This document shows, one piece after another, positions 8,816 to 18,257 of a stretch of 64,000 nucleotides of DNA. A program made the translations under genes and the position numbers. Under the pieces are notes generated by a model. That model did no database searches, was not told the DNA's origin, and was given only the letters and a program-made list of their open reading frames with translations. The DNA is from Alphaproteobacteria bacterium. Lineage in GTDB: Bacteria; Pseudomonadota; Alphaproteobacteria; Elsterales; Elsteraceae. The DNA is taken from assembly GCA_004292755.1 (NCBI GenBank), contig RDXE01000040.1:1-64000 (forward strand). The letters are read 5' to 3'. Within the stretch, counting starts at the first letter, position 1. Each line of letters begins with the position of its first letter.

Positions 8816-9041
8816 GACGCCCCCCTTTCGCGTTAAACCCACGCAGGTTGCGTGGGTATCGCCGAGTCCTAGGCAAGGAGAATACCGGTCCTTGAAATGC
8901 CTGTCCAGAAACGAGGTTTGCGGGGGCCAATTTACGACACGAGGTTGATTGAACTGGGCGTACACGACATATTGCCACATCACTGGAGCAGCGCTGCGGG
9001 TGGCTGCGGCGTTTTGGGTGATCAGGCGGGAGGGTTGGAGA

Positions 9042-10877
9042 TTGGGCGGGCGAAGCATTACGCTGGCCGTAGCGTTGGCCAACCTGTTTCTATTAGCAGT
9101 CGCAGCCACCATCGGTTGGTGGGTGACGACGCAATACGATCAGCGGATCAGAAGCTTCCAGGCCGAGAGTGTGGCGACGCTGGTCGGCACCACCACGCGC
9201 CAGCTGTTGCTGGAGGCTGAAACCTCTGCCGCACCGGTTGCGCGGGCAATCTCCCAGGCGGCACCCTTGCGTCAGGCTGTTCAGGAGCGCGCGGGCGACC
9301 AGTTGCGCACCCTGTTGACCGACGAATTCGGACGCGGCGCCGTCAGTTCTGGCGAAGTGCCAATGCTGGGCCTGTCTGTCCACGGGCTTGACCTTGCCGT
9401 GATTGGTCAGGTTTGGCGACGCACCACAGCAGATCGCGTTTGGGTTGAGCCGGTTCCAATTGCCGAGGAGGTCTTGCGCACCATCGGCGCGCGGGAAGGT
9501 GCTGCGCGAAACCAAATCGCCACACTGTACTGGACAACACCCGATGGCCGCCCGGTGTTCAGTTTGTTCGCCCCGGTGGGTGGGCTGCGGCTCACTGGCT
9601 ACATCGCTGTCCACATCGACACCGTGGCAGCGCTGAAGTCACTGTCTGACCGGTTGACGATGCCGGTGCGCCTGGTCACCCGTGATGCCGCCACCACCCT
9701 CAGCACTCTTGGTGATTCAAGCGAACGAGGCGGCGCAGGCACGATTGAAGTGGCGGTGCCGCTGGTTGGCCCGCGCGGCGGCGATCCGGTGGCGCTGATC
9801 AAGCCCTTGGTCGATATCACCAAGTTGAACGCAGAACTCGCCGAGAGCCGCAGCTCCGCCATCACGCTGTTCCTATTGGCGGGCGGTGGCGCTGCCATTC
9901 TGGCGGTTGGTCTGGTTGGTCTGTACCTCCGCCGGATTTTCGCCCGACTGGCAGGGCTGGAGCATGCGTTGCGGGATTTGGGCGAAGGCAACCTTGACGC
10001 CGATATCCCGGAAACCACCGCCCAGGATGGCTTGGGCGACATGGCGCGGGTGATTGTCCGGTTCCGCGATCAAGCCGTCTCCACGGGTGACCTGACCCGC
10101 ACTGTGATCGAGAGCATCCATCAGGTCAGCCGGGCAACTGCTCAGGCCTCGACGGCGATTGGTCAGGTCAGCGATGGGTCCTTCTCCCAATTGTCGGCTC
10201 TGCGCCAGGTGGCGACCGGCATGCAGCAGTCCAGTGGCGCGATTGCCGACGTTGCCCAGTCGACGCAAGAGGCCTCCTCCCAAGCGCGCACAGCCGCTGA
10301 GCAGGTCGCTGTTGGCGTGGACCGGGTGGAGGCCATGCTGGCTGAGATGCGCACCATCGCAGACAGCTCGCGCCAGATCACTCGGATCAGCGCCGCGATC
10401 AGCCGGATTGCCAGCCAGACCAACATGCTGTCGCTCAACGCCGCTATTGAGGCGGCGCGAGCGGGCGAGCATGGCCGGGGCTTCGCCGTGGTGGCCGAGG
10501 AAGTGCGCAAGCTGGCGGAAAGCTCGGCCGTGATGGCGAAGGAAATTTCCGGCCTGATCGCGGAAGCCTCCTCGCGGGCCGAGCGCGGCGTGGAAGTGGC
10601 GAGCGAAGTGGCCGAGCGCATGGGCGACATTGAGCGCGCAGTCAAGGCCTCTGACGGCTTGATCCGTGCCATTGCCACCGCGATGGAAGAACAGCAATCG
10701 ACCGTGGTTGAAATCAATACCAACGTTGCCGATCTCACTCGCATTGGTCAGTCGAACGCGACTGCGGCCGAAGAGATCACTGCGACGATGGTCGATTTGG
10801 CTCGGTTGGCCGAGCGGACTCGCCAGCAAGTGGACGAGTTCAACAAACGCGCCGTAACGGGCGCTGCGGCTGGTTAA
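9042..10877 (+). CDS. Methyl-accepting chemotaxis protein
   Basis: A transmembrane chemoreceptor of about 611 residues. A first membrane helix ([20 protein letters not shown], about residues 5-26) is followed by a periplasmic sensor region of ~250 residues of no recognised type, a second helix ([20 protein letters not shown]), a HAMP domain ([20 protein letters not shown]) and a cytoplasmic signalling domain whose hairpin tip reads [20 protein letters not shown] near residue 460. The start is uncertain: TTG at 9042 has GGGAGG 8 nt upstream and gives a receptor-like N-terminus, while GTG 9018 and TTG 8949 are in frame but lack a ribosome site. No che genes lie in the window. It faces away from the rhodanese gene. 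Confidence 0.92.
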   Translation: MGGRSITLAVALANLFLLAVAATIGWWVTTQYDQRIRSFQAESVATLVGTTTRQLLLEAETSAAPVARAISQAAPLRQAVQERAGDQLRTLLTDEFGRGAVSSGEVPMLGLSVHGLDLAVIGQVWRRTTADRVWVEPVPIAEEVLRTIGAREGAARNQIATLYWTTPDGRPVFSLFAPVGGLRLTGYIAVHIDTVAALKSLSDRLTMPVRLVTRDAATTLSTLGDSSERGGAGTIEVAVPLVGPRGGDPVALIKPLVDITKLNAELAESRSSAITLFLLAGGGAAILAVGLVGLYLRRIFARLAGLEHALRDLGEGNLDADIPETTAQDGLGDMARVIVRFRDQAVSTGDLTRTVIESIHQVSRATAQASTAIGQVSDGSFSQLSALRQVATGMQQSSGAIADVAQSTQEASSQARTAAEQVAVGVDRVEAMLAEMRTIADSSRQITRISAAISRIASQTNMLSLNAAIEAARAGEHGRGFAVVAEEVRKLAESSAVMAKEISGLIAEASSRAERGVEVASEVAERMGDIERAVKASDGLIRAIATAMEEQQSTVVEINTNVADLTRIGQSNATAAEEITATMVDLARLAERTRQQVDEFNKRAVTGAAAG

Positions 10878-10937
10878 CCAGTCGCAGCCTCGGTGCGGAG
10901 ATCGAAGATTTGGCTGAAAACAGGGGGAGTAGGCATC

Positions 10938-12272
10938 ATGGCACACAAGCGCGAACGCAGCTTGGTTGAATTGTATCGCGATGATCCAGAACGGGCTGAT
11001 GCGATTGCCTTTGGTCGGCGGACGGGCCCAAGCCGCCGTGGCTTCCTCGGCGGGGCTGGCCTTGCAGGCCTGGGGGCCTTAATTGGCACGCAGATTCCAT
11101 TCGCCGCCAATATGCCGAGTGGTCTGGTGCCGATGGCGCTGGCCCAAGCACCGGCCAATGCGCCCAAGACACTGACCTTCCCGGGCAAAGCCCCAGGGTT
11201 GCTGCTGCTGCAAGAGCGTCCGCTGGTAGCTGAGACGCCAGAGCACATGCTGGATGACGACGTCACACCGACTGAAAAGTTCTTCATCCGCAACAATGGT
11301 TTGGTGCCGGACGCGATTCCATCCGACGTCAACACCTGGCGTTTGACCATTGATGGTGAGGTCAACACTCCGCTGCAACTCACGCTCGGTGAGATGAAGC
11401 AGCGCTTCCCCGTTGTCCGCTACAAGCTGCAGATGGAATGCGGCGGTAACGGTCGTAACCAGTTTGTGCCAGAGGCCCGCGGCAACCAGTGGGGCAACGG
11501 CGCCATCGGCAATGCCGAGTGGACCGGGGTGCGCCTGCGCGATGTGTTGCAGGCCGCGGGTGTGAAGCCGAGTGCTGTGTACACCGGCAATTTCGGCGCC
11601 GACCCGCACCTGTCTGGCGCAACCGATCGCCAAAGCATCTCCCGCGGGGTGCCGATTGCCAAGGCGATGGACGAGCACACTCTGCTGGTGTTCGAGATGA
11701 ATGGTCAGCCGCTGCCGGTGATCCATGGTGGCCCGCTGCGCGTTCTGGCTCCGGGTTGGCCCGGTTCCGCCTCGCACAAGTGGATCAACCGCATCTGGAT
11801 TCGGGATCGGGAGCATGATGGTGCTGGCATGACCGGCACCTCCTACCGGATTCCGCGGGTGCCGATGGTGCCGGGTTCCGAGGCCGTCAACAGCAACATG
11901 ATGGTGATGCAATCGATGCCGTTGCGTTCCATCATCACCAGCCACGCCAATGGCACTGAACTCGCCGCAGGCGCGCGTGAAATCGCCCTGCGTGGTTCGG
12001 CCTGGGCGGGTGAAAAGACGGTTCGCGCCGTCGACGTCTCCATCGACTTCGGTCAAACGTGGCAGTCCACCACCCTGGGTGCGCCTGCCAACAAGTATTC
12101 CTGGCAGCGGTGGCAAGCCACTGTCCGGCTGCCAAGCCATGGCTACTTCGAAGTCTGGGCGCGCGGCACCGACCAGGATGGCATCATGCAACCGCACGTT
12201 GCCGCTAACTGGAACCCACAAGGCTACGGCGCGAATGCCATGCACCGGGTTGCGGTGCTGGTTCGGTCCTAA
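10938..12272 (+). CDS. sorA: Sulfite dehydrogenase molybdopterin subunit (SorA/SorT/SoxC-like)
   Basis: A 444-residue periplasmic molybdenum enzyme expected to oxidise sulfite to sulfate. The N-terminus has a Tat signal (SRRGFLGGAG at residues 32-41), followed by the sulfite-oxidase fold. The molybdenum-coordinating cysteine is in KLQMECGGNGRNQF (Cys168), and WTGVRLRDVLQAAGVK, HGGPLRVLAPGWPGSASHKW and a C-terminal dimerisation domain (from about residue 310) complete the family pattern. ATG at 10938 has GGGGGAG upstream; the earlier frame opening at 10893 does not. The next gene, 2 bp downstream, encodes a c-type cytochrome that should accept its electrons. Whether it prefers free sulfite or thiosulfate-pathway intermediates as in SoxCD is not decidable, but no other sox genes are nearby. 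Confidence 0.92.
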   Translation: MAHKRERSLVELYRDDPERADAIAFGRRTGPSRRGFLGGAGLAGLGALIGTQIPFAANMPSGLVPMALAQAPANAPKTLTFPGKAPGLLLLQERPLVAETPEHMLDDDVTPTEKFFIRNNGLVPDAIPSDVNTWRLTIDGEVNTPLQLTLGEMKQRFPVVRYKLQMECGGNGRNQFVPEARGNQWGNGAIGNAEWTGVRLRDVLQAAGVKPSAVYTGNFGADPHLSGATDRQSISRGVPIAKAMDEHTLLVFEMNGQPLPVIHGGPLRVLAPGWPGSASHKWINRIWIRDREHDGAGMTGTSYRIPRVPMVPGSEAVNSNMMVMQSMPLRSIITSHANGTELAAGAREIALRGSAWAGEKTVRAVDVSIDFGQTWQSTTLGAPANKYSWQRWQATVRLPSHGYFEVWARGTDQDGIMQPHVAANWNPQGYGANAMHRVAVLVRS

Positions 12273-12274
12273 CC

Positions 12275-12751
12275 ATGGGCCTGTCGCTTAGCCGGTCGCT
12301 GGTTATCTCGCTGGGGGTCGCCATCGTTGTGATGGCGGCCGACCGCGCGGGTCTGGTGCGGGAGCGTCCAGCCCAGCCCCGCCCGGCGGTGGCTGCGGCA
12401 CCAGCCGCCGTTACGGCTGCGCCCGCAACTGTTGTTGCGGCTGCACCGGCTGCAGCGCCTGCCCCGCAGGTTAACGCCCATCCGGAGGAAACTCCGGATG
12501 TGCTGCCTGAGGGGCATGGTCGTGATGAGACCTTCTACTTCTGCACCAGTTGTCATGGCAGCGCGGTGATCACCCGCACTGGTGCAACGCGTGAGCGTTG
12601 GGACTATCTGCTCACCTGGATGACCGAGGTCCACGGGATGGCACCCCTGGCTGGCTCGGAACGCGAGATGATTCTCGCCTACCTCTCGACCAGCTTCCCA
12701 CCCCGCCGCCGCGGCCCAACCAACCCGTTCCTGACCCAATCCTCCAACTGA
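12275..12751 (+). CDS. sorB: Monohaem cytochrome c, electron acceptor of the sulfite dehydrogenase
   Basis: A 158-residue protein starting 2 bp after sorA. It has an N-terminal hydrophobic anchor or signal (LVISLGVAIVVMAADRAG), then a long alanine/proline-rich linker (about residues 30-68), and a small cytochrome c domain with one CTSCH haem site (Cys90, Cys93, His94) and a likely distal methionine in VHGMAPLAG. The order SorA-SorB matches sulfite:cytochrome c oxidoreductase systems. The linker suggests the haem domain is tethered to the membrane with a flexible arm (inference). A strong terminator follows at 12778. Confidence 0.85.
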   Translation: MGLSLSRSLVISLGVAIVVMAADRAGLVRERPAQPRPAVAAAPAAVTAAPATVVAAAPAAAPAPQVNAHPEETPDVLPEGHGRDETFYFCTSCHGSAVITRTGATRERWDYLLTWMTEVHGMAPLAGSEREMILAYLSTSFPPRRRGPTNPFLTQSSN

Positions 12752-12777
12752 GGATCGTCACAACGGGCCAGCAACAG

Positions 12778-12807
12778 CAGGGGGCTTCGGCCCCCTGTTT
12801 GTTTGTT
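12778..12807 (+). terminator. Rho-independent terminator of the sorAB operon
   Basis: An 8-bp stem CAGGGGGC/GCCCCCTG with a TTCG tetraloop (12778-12797) is followed by TTTGTTTGTT. It lies 27 bp after the cytochrome stop codon. Confidence 0.88.
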
Positions 12808-13055
12808 CACCCTCCGATCCCAGGCCCTCACCAGCCAAGCCCTGCCCGCCCCTAGACCAACGTCCAGCGGCTTTGCGCCGCAGCATGGGGGAGTGGCGGA
12901 TTTCCTCAAATTTTCTGCGGGTACGACCTTGGTCGCGCTGTTGCGCAGCCATGATCTTGGCAAGGTCGTGGTCGACGCGCGGGACTGTCCCGTGCACCGG
13001 CTCCCGCCTCCCCACGGCATTCGGGAGCCGGCTTGAGGAGGAAACGGAGGCTCCA
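12808..13055. other. Intergenic region upstream of the DUF485-actP operon
   Basis: No gene is seen between the sorAB terminator and the DUF485 start. The stretch should contain the promoter of the acetate symporter operon. CCGTGCACCGGCTCCCG near 12990-13006 and the mirrored CGGGAGCCGG near 13023-13032 form an imperfect inverted repeat just upstream of the ribosome site, possibly a leader hairpin. Confidence 0.45.
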
Positions 13056-13364
13056 ATGTCGACCTCACTGGCATCTCGGATCGCACGCGATCCCCGGTTC
13101 CTGGAGTTGTCGCGTAAGCGCGGCAGCTTCAGCATTGTGCTCAGCGTTCTCATGCTGTCGATCTACTACGGTTTCATCGCGATCATCGCGTTTGCGCCGA
13201 AGTCGTTGGCGGTTCCATTGACGGCAGGCAGCGTCACCACCATCGGCTTCCCGCTGGGTGTTGGCGTCATCCTGGCCGCCATCATCCTGACGGGTGTCTA
13301 TGTCGTGCGCGCCAATGGCGAGTTCGATGCCCTGACCCGCAAGATCATTGAGGACGTGAAATGA
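13056..13364 (+). CDS. DUF485 membrane protein (YjcH-like) of the acetate permease operon
   Basis: A 102-residue inner-membrane protein with two hydrophobic helices ([21 protein letters not shown] and [20 protein letters not shown]) and the DUF485 signature [12 protein letters not shown] at the start and [12 protein letters not shown] near the end. In many proteobacteria this family is encoded directly before ActP, as here, where the two genes overlap by ATGA. Its molecular role is not established; it is presumed to support the symporter. ATG at 13056 has GGAGG upstream at 5-6 nt. Confidence 0.9.
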   Translation: MSTSLASRIARDPRFLELSRKRGSFSIVLSVLMLSIYYGFIAIIAFAPKSLAVPLTAGSVTTIGFPLGVGVILAAIILTGVYVVRANGEFDALTRKIIEDVK

Positions 13365-15025
13365 GCCGGATCGCACGTATCCTGTCCCTGGCCCTGCCGC
13401 TGGCGCTTGCCGCTGGCTCGGCCCTCGCCGCCGGTGCCCTCGAAGGCCAAGCTGAGAAGCAGGCGACCAACTGGTCGGCCATCGGCATGTTCTTCGCCTT
13501 CGTGGCGGGCACGCTTGGCATCACGTTCTGGGCAGCCTCCAAGACCAAGTCGGCCTCAGACTACTACACCGCTGGCGGTGGCATCAGCGGCTTCCAGAAC
13601 GGTCTGGCGATCGCTGGTGACTATATGTCGGCCGCCTCGTTCCTGGGTATCTCCGCCCTGGTGTTCACCTCGGGCTTCGATGGCCTGATCTACTCCATCG
13701 GCTTCCTGGTCGGCTGGCCGATCATCATGTTCCTGATGGCGGAACGGCTGCGCAACCTCGGTCGCTACACCTTCGCGGACGTGGTGTCCTACCGCCTGGG
13801 CCGCACGCCAGTGCGCACCTTCTCGGCCACGGGCACCTTGACCGTGGTGGCGTTCTACCTGATCGCCCAGATGGTTGGCGCTGGTCAGTTGATCAAGCTG
13901 CTGTTCGGTCTGGAATACACCTACGCCGTCATGATCGTCGGCGTGCTGATGATCCTCTACGTCACCTTCGGCGGCATGTTGGCCACCACTTGGGTGCAGA
14001 TCATCAAGGCCGTGCTGCTGCTGGGCGGTGCCTCGTTCATGGCGCTGATGGTGCTGGTGAAGTTTGGCTTCAACCCGGAAGCGCTGTTCGCCAAGGGCGT
14101 CGAAGTCCATGCCAAGCACAATGCGATCATGGGCCCTGGCGCTTTGGTGTCCGACCCGGTTTCAGCCGTGTCGCTGGGTCTGGCGCTGATGTTCGGCACC
14201 GCTGGTCTGCCGCACATCCTGATGCGCTTCTTCACCGTGGCTGACGCCAAGGAAGCCCGCAAGTCGGTGTTCTGGGCAACCACCTTCATCGGCTACTTCT
14301 ACATCCTGACCTTCATCATCGGCTTCGGCGCGATCGTGCTGGTCGGCACCAACCCGTCCTACCTGCAAGGCGCTGGCCTGCGTGGTGGCAACAACATGGC
14401 CGCGATCCACTTGGCCCATGCGGTTGGTGGCGACGTGATGCTGGGCTTCATCTCTGCGGTCGCGTTCGCAACCATCCTGGCGGTGGTCGCGGGCCTCACC
14501 CTGGCTGGCGCCTCGGCGGTCTCGCATGACCTCTACGCCCAAGTCATCTGCAAGGGTAAGGTTGACGAGGCGAAGGAAATCCGGGTCTCCAAGATGGCGA
14601 CTGTGGCTCTTGGTGTCCTGGCGATCCTGCTCGGCATCGCGTTCGAAAAGCAAAACATCGCCTTCATGGTCGGTCTGGCCTTCGCGATTGCAGCCTCGGC
14701 CAACTTCCCGATCATCATCCTGTCGATGTACTGGTCGAAGCTGACCACCCGCGGTGCCGTGACCGGTGGCGCTGTTGGTCTGGCAACGGCGGTGGTGCTG
14801 ACCACCTTGTCGCCCGCCATCTGGGTGAAGGTGATCGGCTTCAGCACCGCCATCTTCCCCTACGATGCGCCGGCGATCTTCTCCATGCCGCTTGCCTTCT
14901 TCGTCTCCTGGCTGGTGTCTGTAATGGACAACTCCGCCCAAGCCGTCGAAGAGCGCAGCCGGTTCGAGAACCAGTTCGTCTGCTCGCAAATCGGCCTGGA
15001 TGTGGCGCCTGCCGCCAAGCACTAA
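13361..15025 (+). CDS. actP: Cation/acetate symporter ActP (SSS family)
   Basis: A 554-residue sodium:solute symporter for acetate and other short monocarboxylates. An N-terminal leader ([23 protein letters not shown]) precedes thirteen or so membrane helices. Family marks include [57 protein letters not shown] and [20 protein letters not shown]. The ATG overlaps the DUF485 stop, so the two are co-translated. It has the size of Escherichia coli ActP. No acetyl-CoA synthetase gene lies in the window. Confidence 0.95.
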   Translation: MSRIARILSLALPLALAAGSALAAGALEGQAEKQATNWSAIGMFFAFVAGTLGITFWAASKTKSASDYYTAGGGISGFQNGLAIAGDYMSAASFLGISALVFTSGFDGLIYSIGFLVGWPIIMFLMAERLRNLGRYTFADVVSYRLGRTPVRTFSATGTLTVVAFYLIAQMVGAGQLIKLLFGLEYTYAVMIVGVLMILYVTFGGMLATTWVQIIKAVLLLGGASFMALMVLVKFGFNPEALFAKGVEVHAKHNAIMGPGALVSDPVSAVSLGLALMFGTAGLPHILMRFFTVADAKEARKSVFWATTFIGYFYILTFIIGFGAIVLVGTNPSYLQGAGLRGGNNMAAIHLAHAVGGDVMLGFISAVAFATILAVVAGLTLAGASAVSHDLYAQVICKGKVDEAKEIRVSKMATVALGVLAILLGIAFEKQNIAFMVGLAFAIAASANFPIIILSMYWSKLTTRGAVTGGAVGLATAVVLTTLSPAIWVKVIGFSTAIFPYDAPAIFSMPLAFFVSWLVSVMDNSAQAVEERSRFENQFVCSQIGLDVAPAAKH

Positions 15026-15140
15026 GGCCCGTTGGAGCTCTCGGAGGTGGTCCCCCACCTCCGGGTTGCTCTCAAGCCAAGCATTCGGATCGGGACGCGG
15101 CGCGGGTCCCCTCCTCCCCCTCCCTGAAACGCGCCGCTGT

Positions 15141-15177
15141 CGCCCCGCGGGTCCCCTTCCCGCGGGGCGTTTGCGTT
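15141..15177 (+). terminator. Likely terminator after actP
   Basis: An 11-bp perfect stem CGCCCCGCGGG/CCCGCGGGGCG with loop TCCCCTT (15141-15169) is followed by TTTGCGTT. An additional 9-bp hairpin (CGGAGGTGG/CCACCTCCG, 15042-15063) lies closer to the actP stop. The first lies between the convergent actP and RTX hydrolase genes and may serve both. Confidence 0.65.
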
Positions 15178-15197
15178 CGGGGTGTTGGGTTTGACCG

Positions 15198-17360
15198 TCA
15201 CCCCCACAGGCCACTGTCTGCTGCCGGTGCGCTCAGCCCCTGCGGCGCGCCGATCACCAGGAAGTGAAGCAGGGGATTAACCCCCTGCGGCACCGCTGCC
15301 GCCTCGCGATAGTGCGCACCATCGAACCAGGGACTGGGATTGCGCCCCTCTCTGGCACCAAAGGCCAAGTAGTGGTCATAGGCCGTGATTGTGCCCCGCT
15401 GAACAGCCTCGCCAACGTCTCGGTTCGTGGTCAGATACCAAGTCGTATCAAACAGGGAGGTTGGGTCACGCCCCTCCCGCCGTCCGAACCAATCGAAGTG
15501 ATCACTGGCGCTGCGAATCACACCAGCGTTGATCGCTGCATCCACGTCTGGATGCTCTGCCCGATAAAACGCCTCATCGACAACCAGTCGATCAACCCGC
15601 CCTTCTCTCAGGCCGAAGCTACGGATGTGGTCGTGGGCAGCCACGCCCGCCTTTGCCACATCGGGATTGCGCGCCAGATAACTTGTGGCATCAACGGGAA
15701 GTTGAAAGCCTGGATCAGCCATGCGAACCCCGGCATCGGTGCGCAGCAGTTCCACTTGCTCCAGCCGATCGACGCCATCGGCGCTGACCACAATGACGGC
15801 ACCACCGTCTGACCGCAGCGTTACAGGACCAGTGACGCGCGCGATATCCGCACCGCTGCCACCAACCAGCGTGTCATTGCCGCGCCCGCCCTGCAGCAGA
15901 TCAGTCTTCTCACCCCCCAGCAGCCGGTCGCGACCATTCCCGCCGATCAGCGTGTCGGTCCCGCCAAGTCCAATCAGCTGATTGTCCTTGCCCATCGCTG
16001 CCGGGGCGAGGCGGGCGATATCCAGTCGGTTGCCGAGCATATCCCCACCCGTCATTGCCAACCCGTCGCCAACCAACAGGGTTGAGCCATCGAGGAAGAC
16101 CACATCGCCCGTCGCGATTCCGGGCAGGCGTAACGCGACGTCAAGCGTCAACCCCGCCAGCTGCATCTGGCTTCCCGTGCCCGTCTCCGCCAGCACCAAG
16201 TCGGCAGCGCTGCCAGAAGCAAAGGCAACCTGCGTCACGGGAGCGAGCAGCGCGTCCGGCAGGCTCTTTTGAGCCGCCAGTTGGTCAACGAGTGGCAGCA
16301 AAGCTTGCAAGCCGCCTGTGATGGCACCGTCACCAGCCGATTCGATCCGGCCATTGACGGCCATACCAAAGGTCGTGCCGCTGCCCAACGCGGTGAACCC
16401 CATCGTGACGGTGCCGAGCGTGCCACCGGTATGCCCGGCCATCAGCGAAGTACCGTTCAACATACCGGTGTCGATACCCAGCCCATAGCCAGCAGGCCCA
16501 GGTGCCACACCCGGCAGCGTAAACGGGACCTGCATGTCAGACAGCAAGGAGCCGGGCAGCAGCGTCCGGTCGACCAGCAGGGCCCGCTGGAACTTGACCA
16601 TGTCCGCAGCGGTCGAGACGACGCCGCCATCACCACCGCTATCAATGCGCAGCATGCCGACATCGGTCAGGGGTCCACCCCCCAGCTGCGCATAGCTGGA
16701 CCAACGGGCGGGATCGGGCGAGAAATCGTCCAGGCGCGTGTTGTCCATCCCCAGCGGCGTGAAAATCCGCGCCTGCAGCACAGTGTTCAACGGCGTACCG
16801 GTGACTGCCTCGATCACTTTCTGCAGCAAGAGATAGCCAGTGTTGGAGTAGTTGAACCGTGTGCCTGGCGCAAACTCAGCATCCAAGCCCCGAACCAGAT
16901 TGAGGAAGGCGTCAACAGTGAAGATCTGGCTGGGATCAGCGCGTGCTGCTTCAACATAGGCTGGCAGTCCACTCGATCCCGGCACCTGATCACAGTCCGG
17001 GATGCCGCTGCTGTGGTTGAGCAATTGGCGAAGCGTCGCCGTTTGGGCATTGGGAATGCCCGCCAGAGTGGAGCCATCCAGGTAACGGGCGACAGGCTCG
17101 TCGAGGGCGAGCCGCCCCTCGGCCACCAATTGCAGCACGACTGTGGCCGTCATGGTCTTGGTCTGGGAGCCAATCTCGTAAGCCGTGGTGGCCTGCGCTG
17201 GCGCTCCAGTCGCGAGGTCCCCAGTGCCGTCAGTGGCAGTGATGGTGGCAGCGCCACGCCCGACATAGGCGATGGCACCGGGCGACGCGGCAGCCTCCTT
17301 CACAGCCGCCGCAGCAGCGTCGACGGCCTGAGTGAGGGCCACGGGATCAAGGGTAAGCAT
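15198..17360 (-). CDS. Secreted serine hydrolase (beta-lactamase/D-aminopeptidase fold) with RTX repeats and C-terminal ~40-residue repeats
   Basis: A 720-residue protein in three parts. Residues 1 to about 370 are a class C beta-lactamase-like serine hydrolase with the SxxK motif (GSQTKTM, Ser65 and Lys68), the tyrosine motif YSN (171-173) and an HTGGT box in place of KTG. Around residues 490-550 come RTX nonapeptides of the GGxGxDxL type (GGNGRDRLLGG, GGRGNDTLVGG) that bind calcium. From about 590 four copies of a ~40-residue repeat follow, each with Y(L/R)xxNPDV and FGxREGR. There is no Sec signal, and the RTX tract predicts type I export (established for RTX proteins), but no type I secretion genes lie in the window. 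ATG at 17360 is preferred; the frame extends to 17444 without a ribosome site. Substrate unknown: peptidase, esterase or transpeptidase-like activity are all possible. Confidence 0.88.
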   Translation of the reverse strand: MLTLDPVALTQAVDAAAAAVKEAAASPGAIAYVGRGAATITATDGTGDLATGAPAQATTAYEIGSQTKTMTATVVLQLVAEGRLALDEPVARYLDGSTLAGIPNAQTATLRQLLNHSSGIPDCDQVPGSSGLPAYVEAARADPSQIFTVDAFLNLVRGLDAEFAPGTRFNYSNTGYLLLQKVIEAVTGTPLNTVLQARIFTPLGMDNTRLDDFSPDPARWSSYAQLGGGPLTDVGMLRIDSGGDGGVVSTAADMVKFQRALLVDRTLLPGSLLSDMQVPFTLPGVAPGPAGYGLGIDTGMLNGTSLMAGHTGGTLGTVTMGFTALGSGTTFGMAVNGRIESAGDGAITGGLQALLPLVDQLAAQKSLPDALLAPVTQVAFASGSAADLVLAETGTGSQMQLAGLTLDVALRLPGIATGDVVFLDGSTLLVGDGLAMTGGDMLGNRLDIARLAPAAMGKDNQLIGLGGTDTLIGGNGRDRLLGGEKTDLLQGGRGNDTLVGGSGADIARVTGPVTLRSDGGAVIVVSADGVDRLEQVELLRTDAGVRMADPGFQLPVDATSYLARNPDVAKAGVAAHDHIRSFGLREGRVDRLVVDEAFYRAEHPDVDAAINAGVIRSASDHFDWFGRREGRDPTSLFDTTWYLTTNRDVGEAVQRGTITAYDHYLAFGAREGRNPSPWFDGAHYREAAAVPQGVNPLLHFLVIGAPQGLSAPAADSGLWG

Positions 17361-17561
17361 GGGGTCTCCAGGTGAAAGACAATGGTTCTGGAGCGGGCTA
17401 ACCACTCCGGCATCCTCCCTAGGCCCGGCACATGACCTGTGCATGACTTGACGGTGCGCGGTGCGAGATCGCCAATCACCCGGCAGAGATCACGGCACCG
17501 GCGGGTCATCCCCAAGTCAGGTTGACGGGCTAGACTTCCCCCGCGGTGATCGGGAGGACCC

Positions 17562-18257
17562 ATGCGCATTCTGCTGGTGGAGGACGAACAGGACCTTGTG
17601 GCCCAACTTGTCCGCAACCTTTCTGCTGTCGGCTTCGTGGTGGATCATGCTGGCAAGATCGCCGAGGCAGAGGCAGCGGCTCAGGGTGGGCGGCATTCCC
17701 TGATCATCCTTGACCGGCGCCTGCCAGATGGCGACGGGCTGGAGGCAATACCCCGGCTGCGCGCGGCCCAACCCGGTGTGCCCATCCTGGTGCTGACGGC
17801 CCTCGACAGCGTGGCCGCCCGTGTGATTGGGCTGGATCGCGGCGCCGACGACTACCTCGTTAAGCCCTTCGCGATGGACGAATTGCTGGCGCGCATCCGT
17901 GCTGCGCTGCGCCGTCCCGGCGGCGGGCCGCAGCCGCCGCTGCGCTGCGGTGCCCTCACCTTCGACCTCATGGAGCGATGCTTGCGAGCCCATGGCGAGC
18001 CAGTGGTGTTGGCCCGGCGGGAACTCGCGCTGATGGAGGCTCTGTTGCAGCGCCAGGGGCGCGTTGTCGTGCGCGACACACTGATGGACGCCATTTACAG
18101 CTACGACGACGAGGTGACACCCAACGCCTTCGACGTGCTGGTGTACCGGCTGCGCCGACGCATGGCAGAGCTTGGGGCCGGAGTCGACATCCTCACCATG
18201 CGCGGTCTTGGCATCATGATCCGCGCCACGGACCAGCCATGCGCCACAGACGACTGA
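17562..18257 (+). CDS. OmpR-family response regulator
   Basis: A 231-residue two-component regulator. The receiver domain has the acidic pair in LLVEDEQDL, the phosphoacceptor Asp51 in LIILDRRLPDGDG, Thr79 in VLTA and Lys101 in LVKPF. The C-terminal winged-helix domain is of the OmpR/PhoB type (LARRELALMEALLQRQGRVV, FDVLVYRLRRRM). It resembles the QseB/TctD/PmrA group. ATG at 17562 has GGGAGG at 5-10 nt. The gene overlaps the following kinase gene by 19 bp, so the two form one operon; the divergent RTX hydrolase lies 200 bp upstream and is a plausible target (inference). Confidence 0.94.
   Translation: MRILLVEDEQDLVAQLVRNLSAVGFVVDHAGKIAEAEAAAQGGRHSLIILDRRLPDGDGLEAIPRLRAAQPGVPILVLTALDSVAARVIGLDRGADDYLVKPFAMDELLARIRAALRRPGGGPQPPLRCGALTFDLMERCLRAHGEPVVLARRELALMEALLQRQGRVVVRDTLMDAIYSYDDEVTPNAFDVLVYRLRRRMAELGAGVDILTMRGLGIMIRATDQPCATDD

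Noticed and set aside
11079-12245. 388-codon reverse-strand open frame
   Set aside because: Antisense to the sulfite dehydrogenase gene, which has a Tat signal, a Moco site and a ribosome site.
14162-15214. 350-codon reverse-strand open frame
   Set aside because: Antisense shadow of actP, rich in D, R, Q and G, with no family resemblance.
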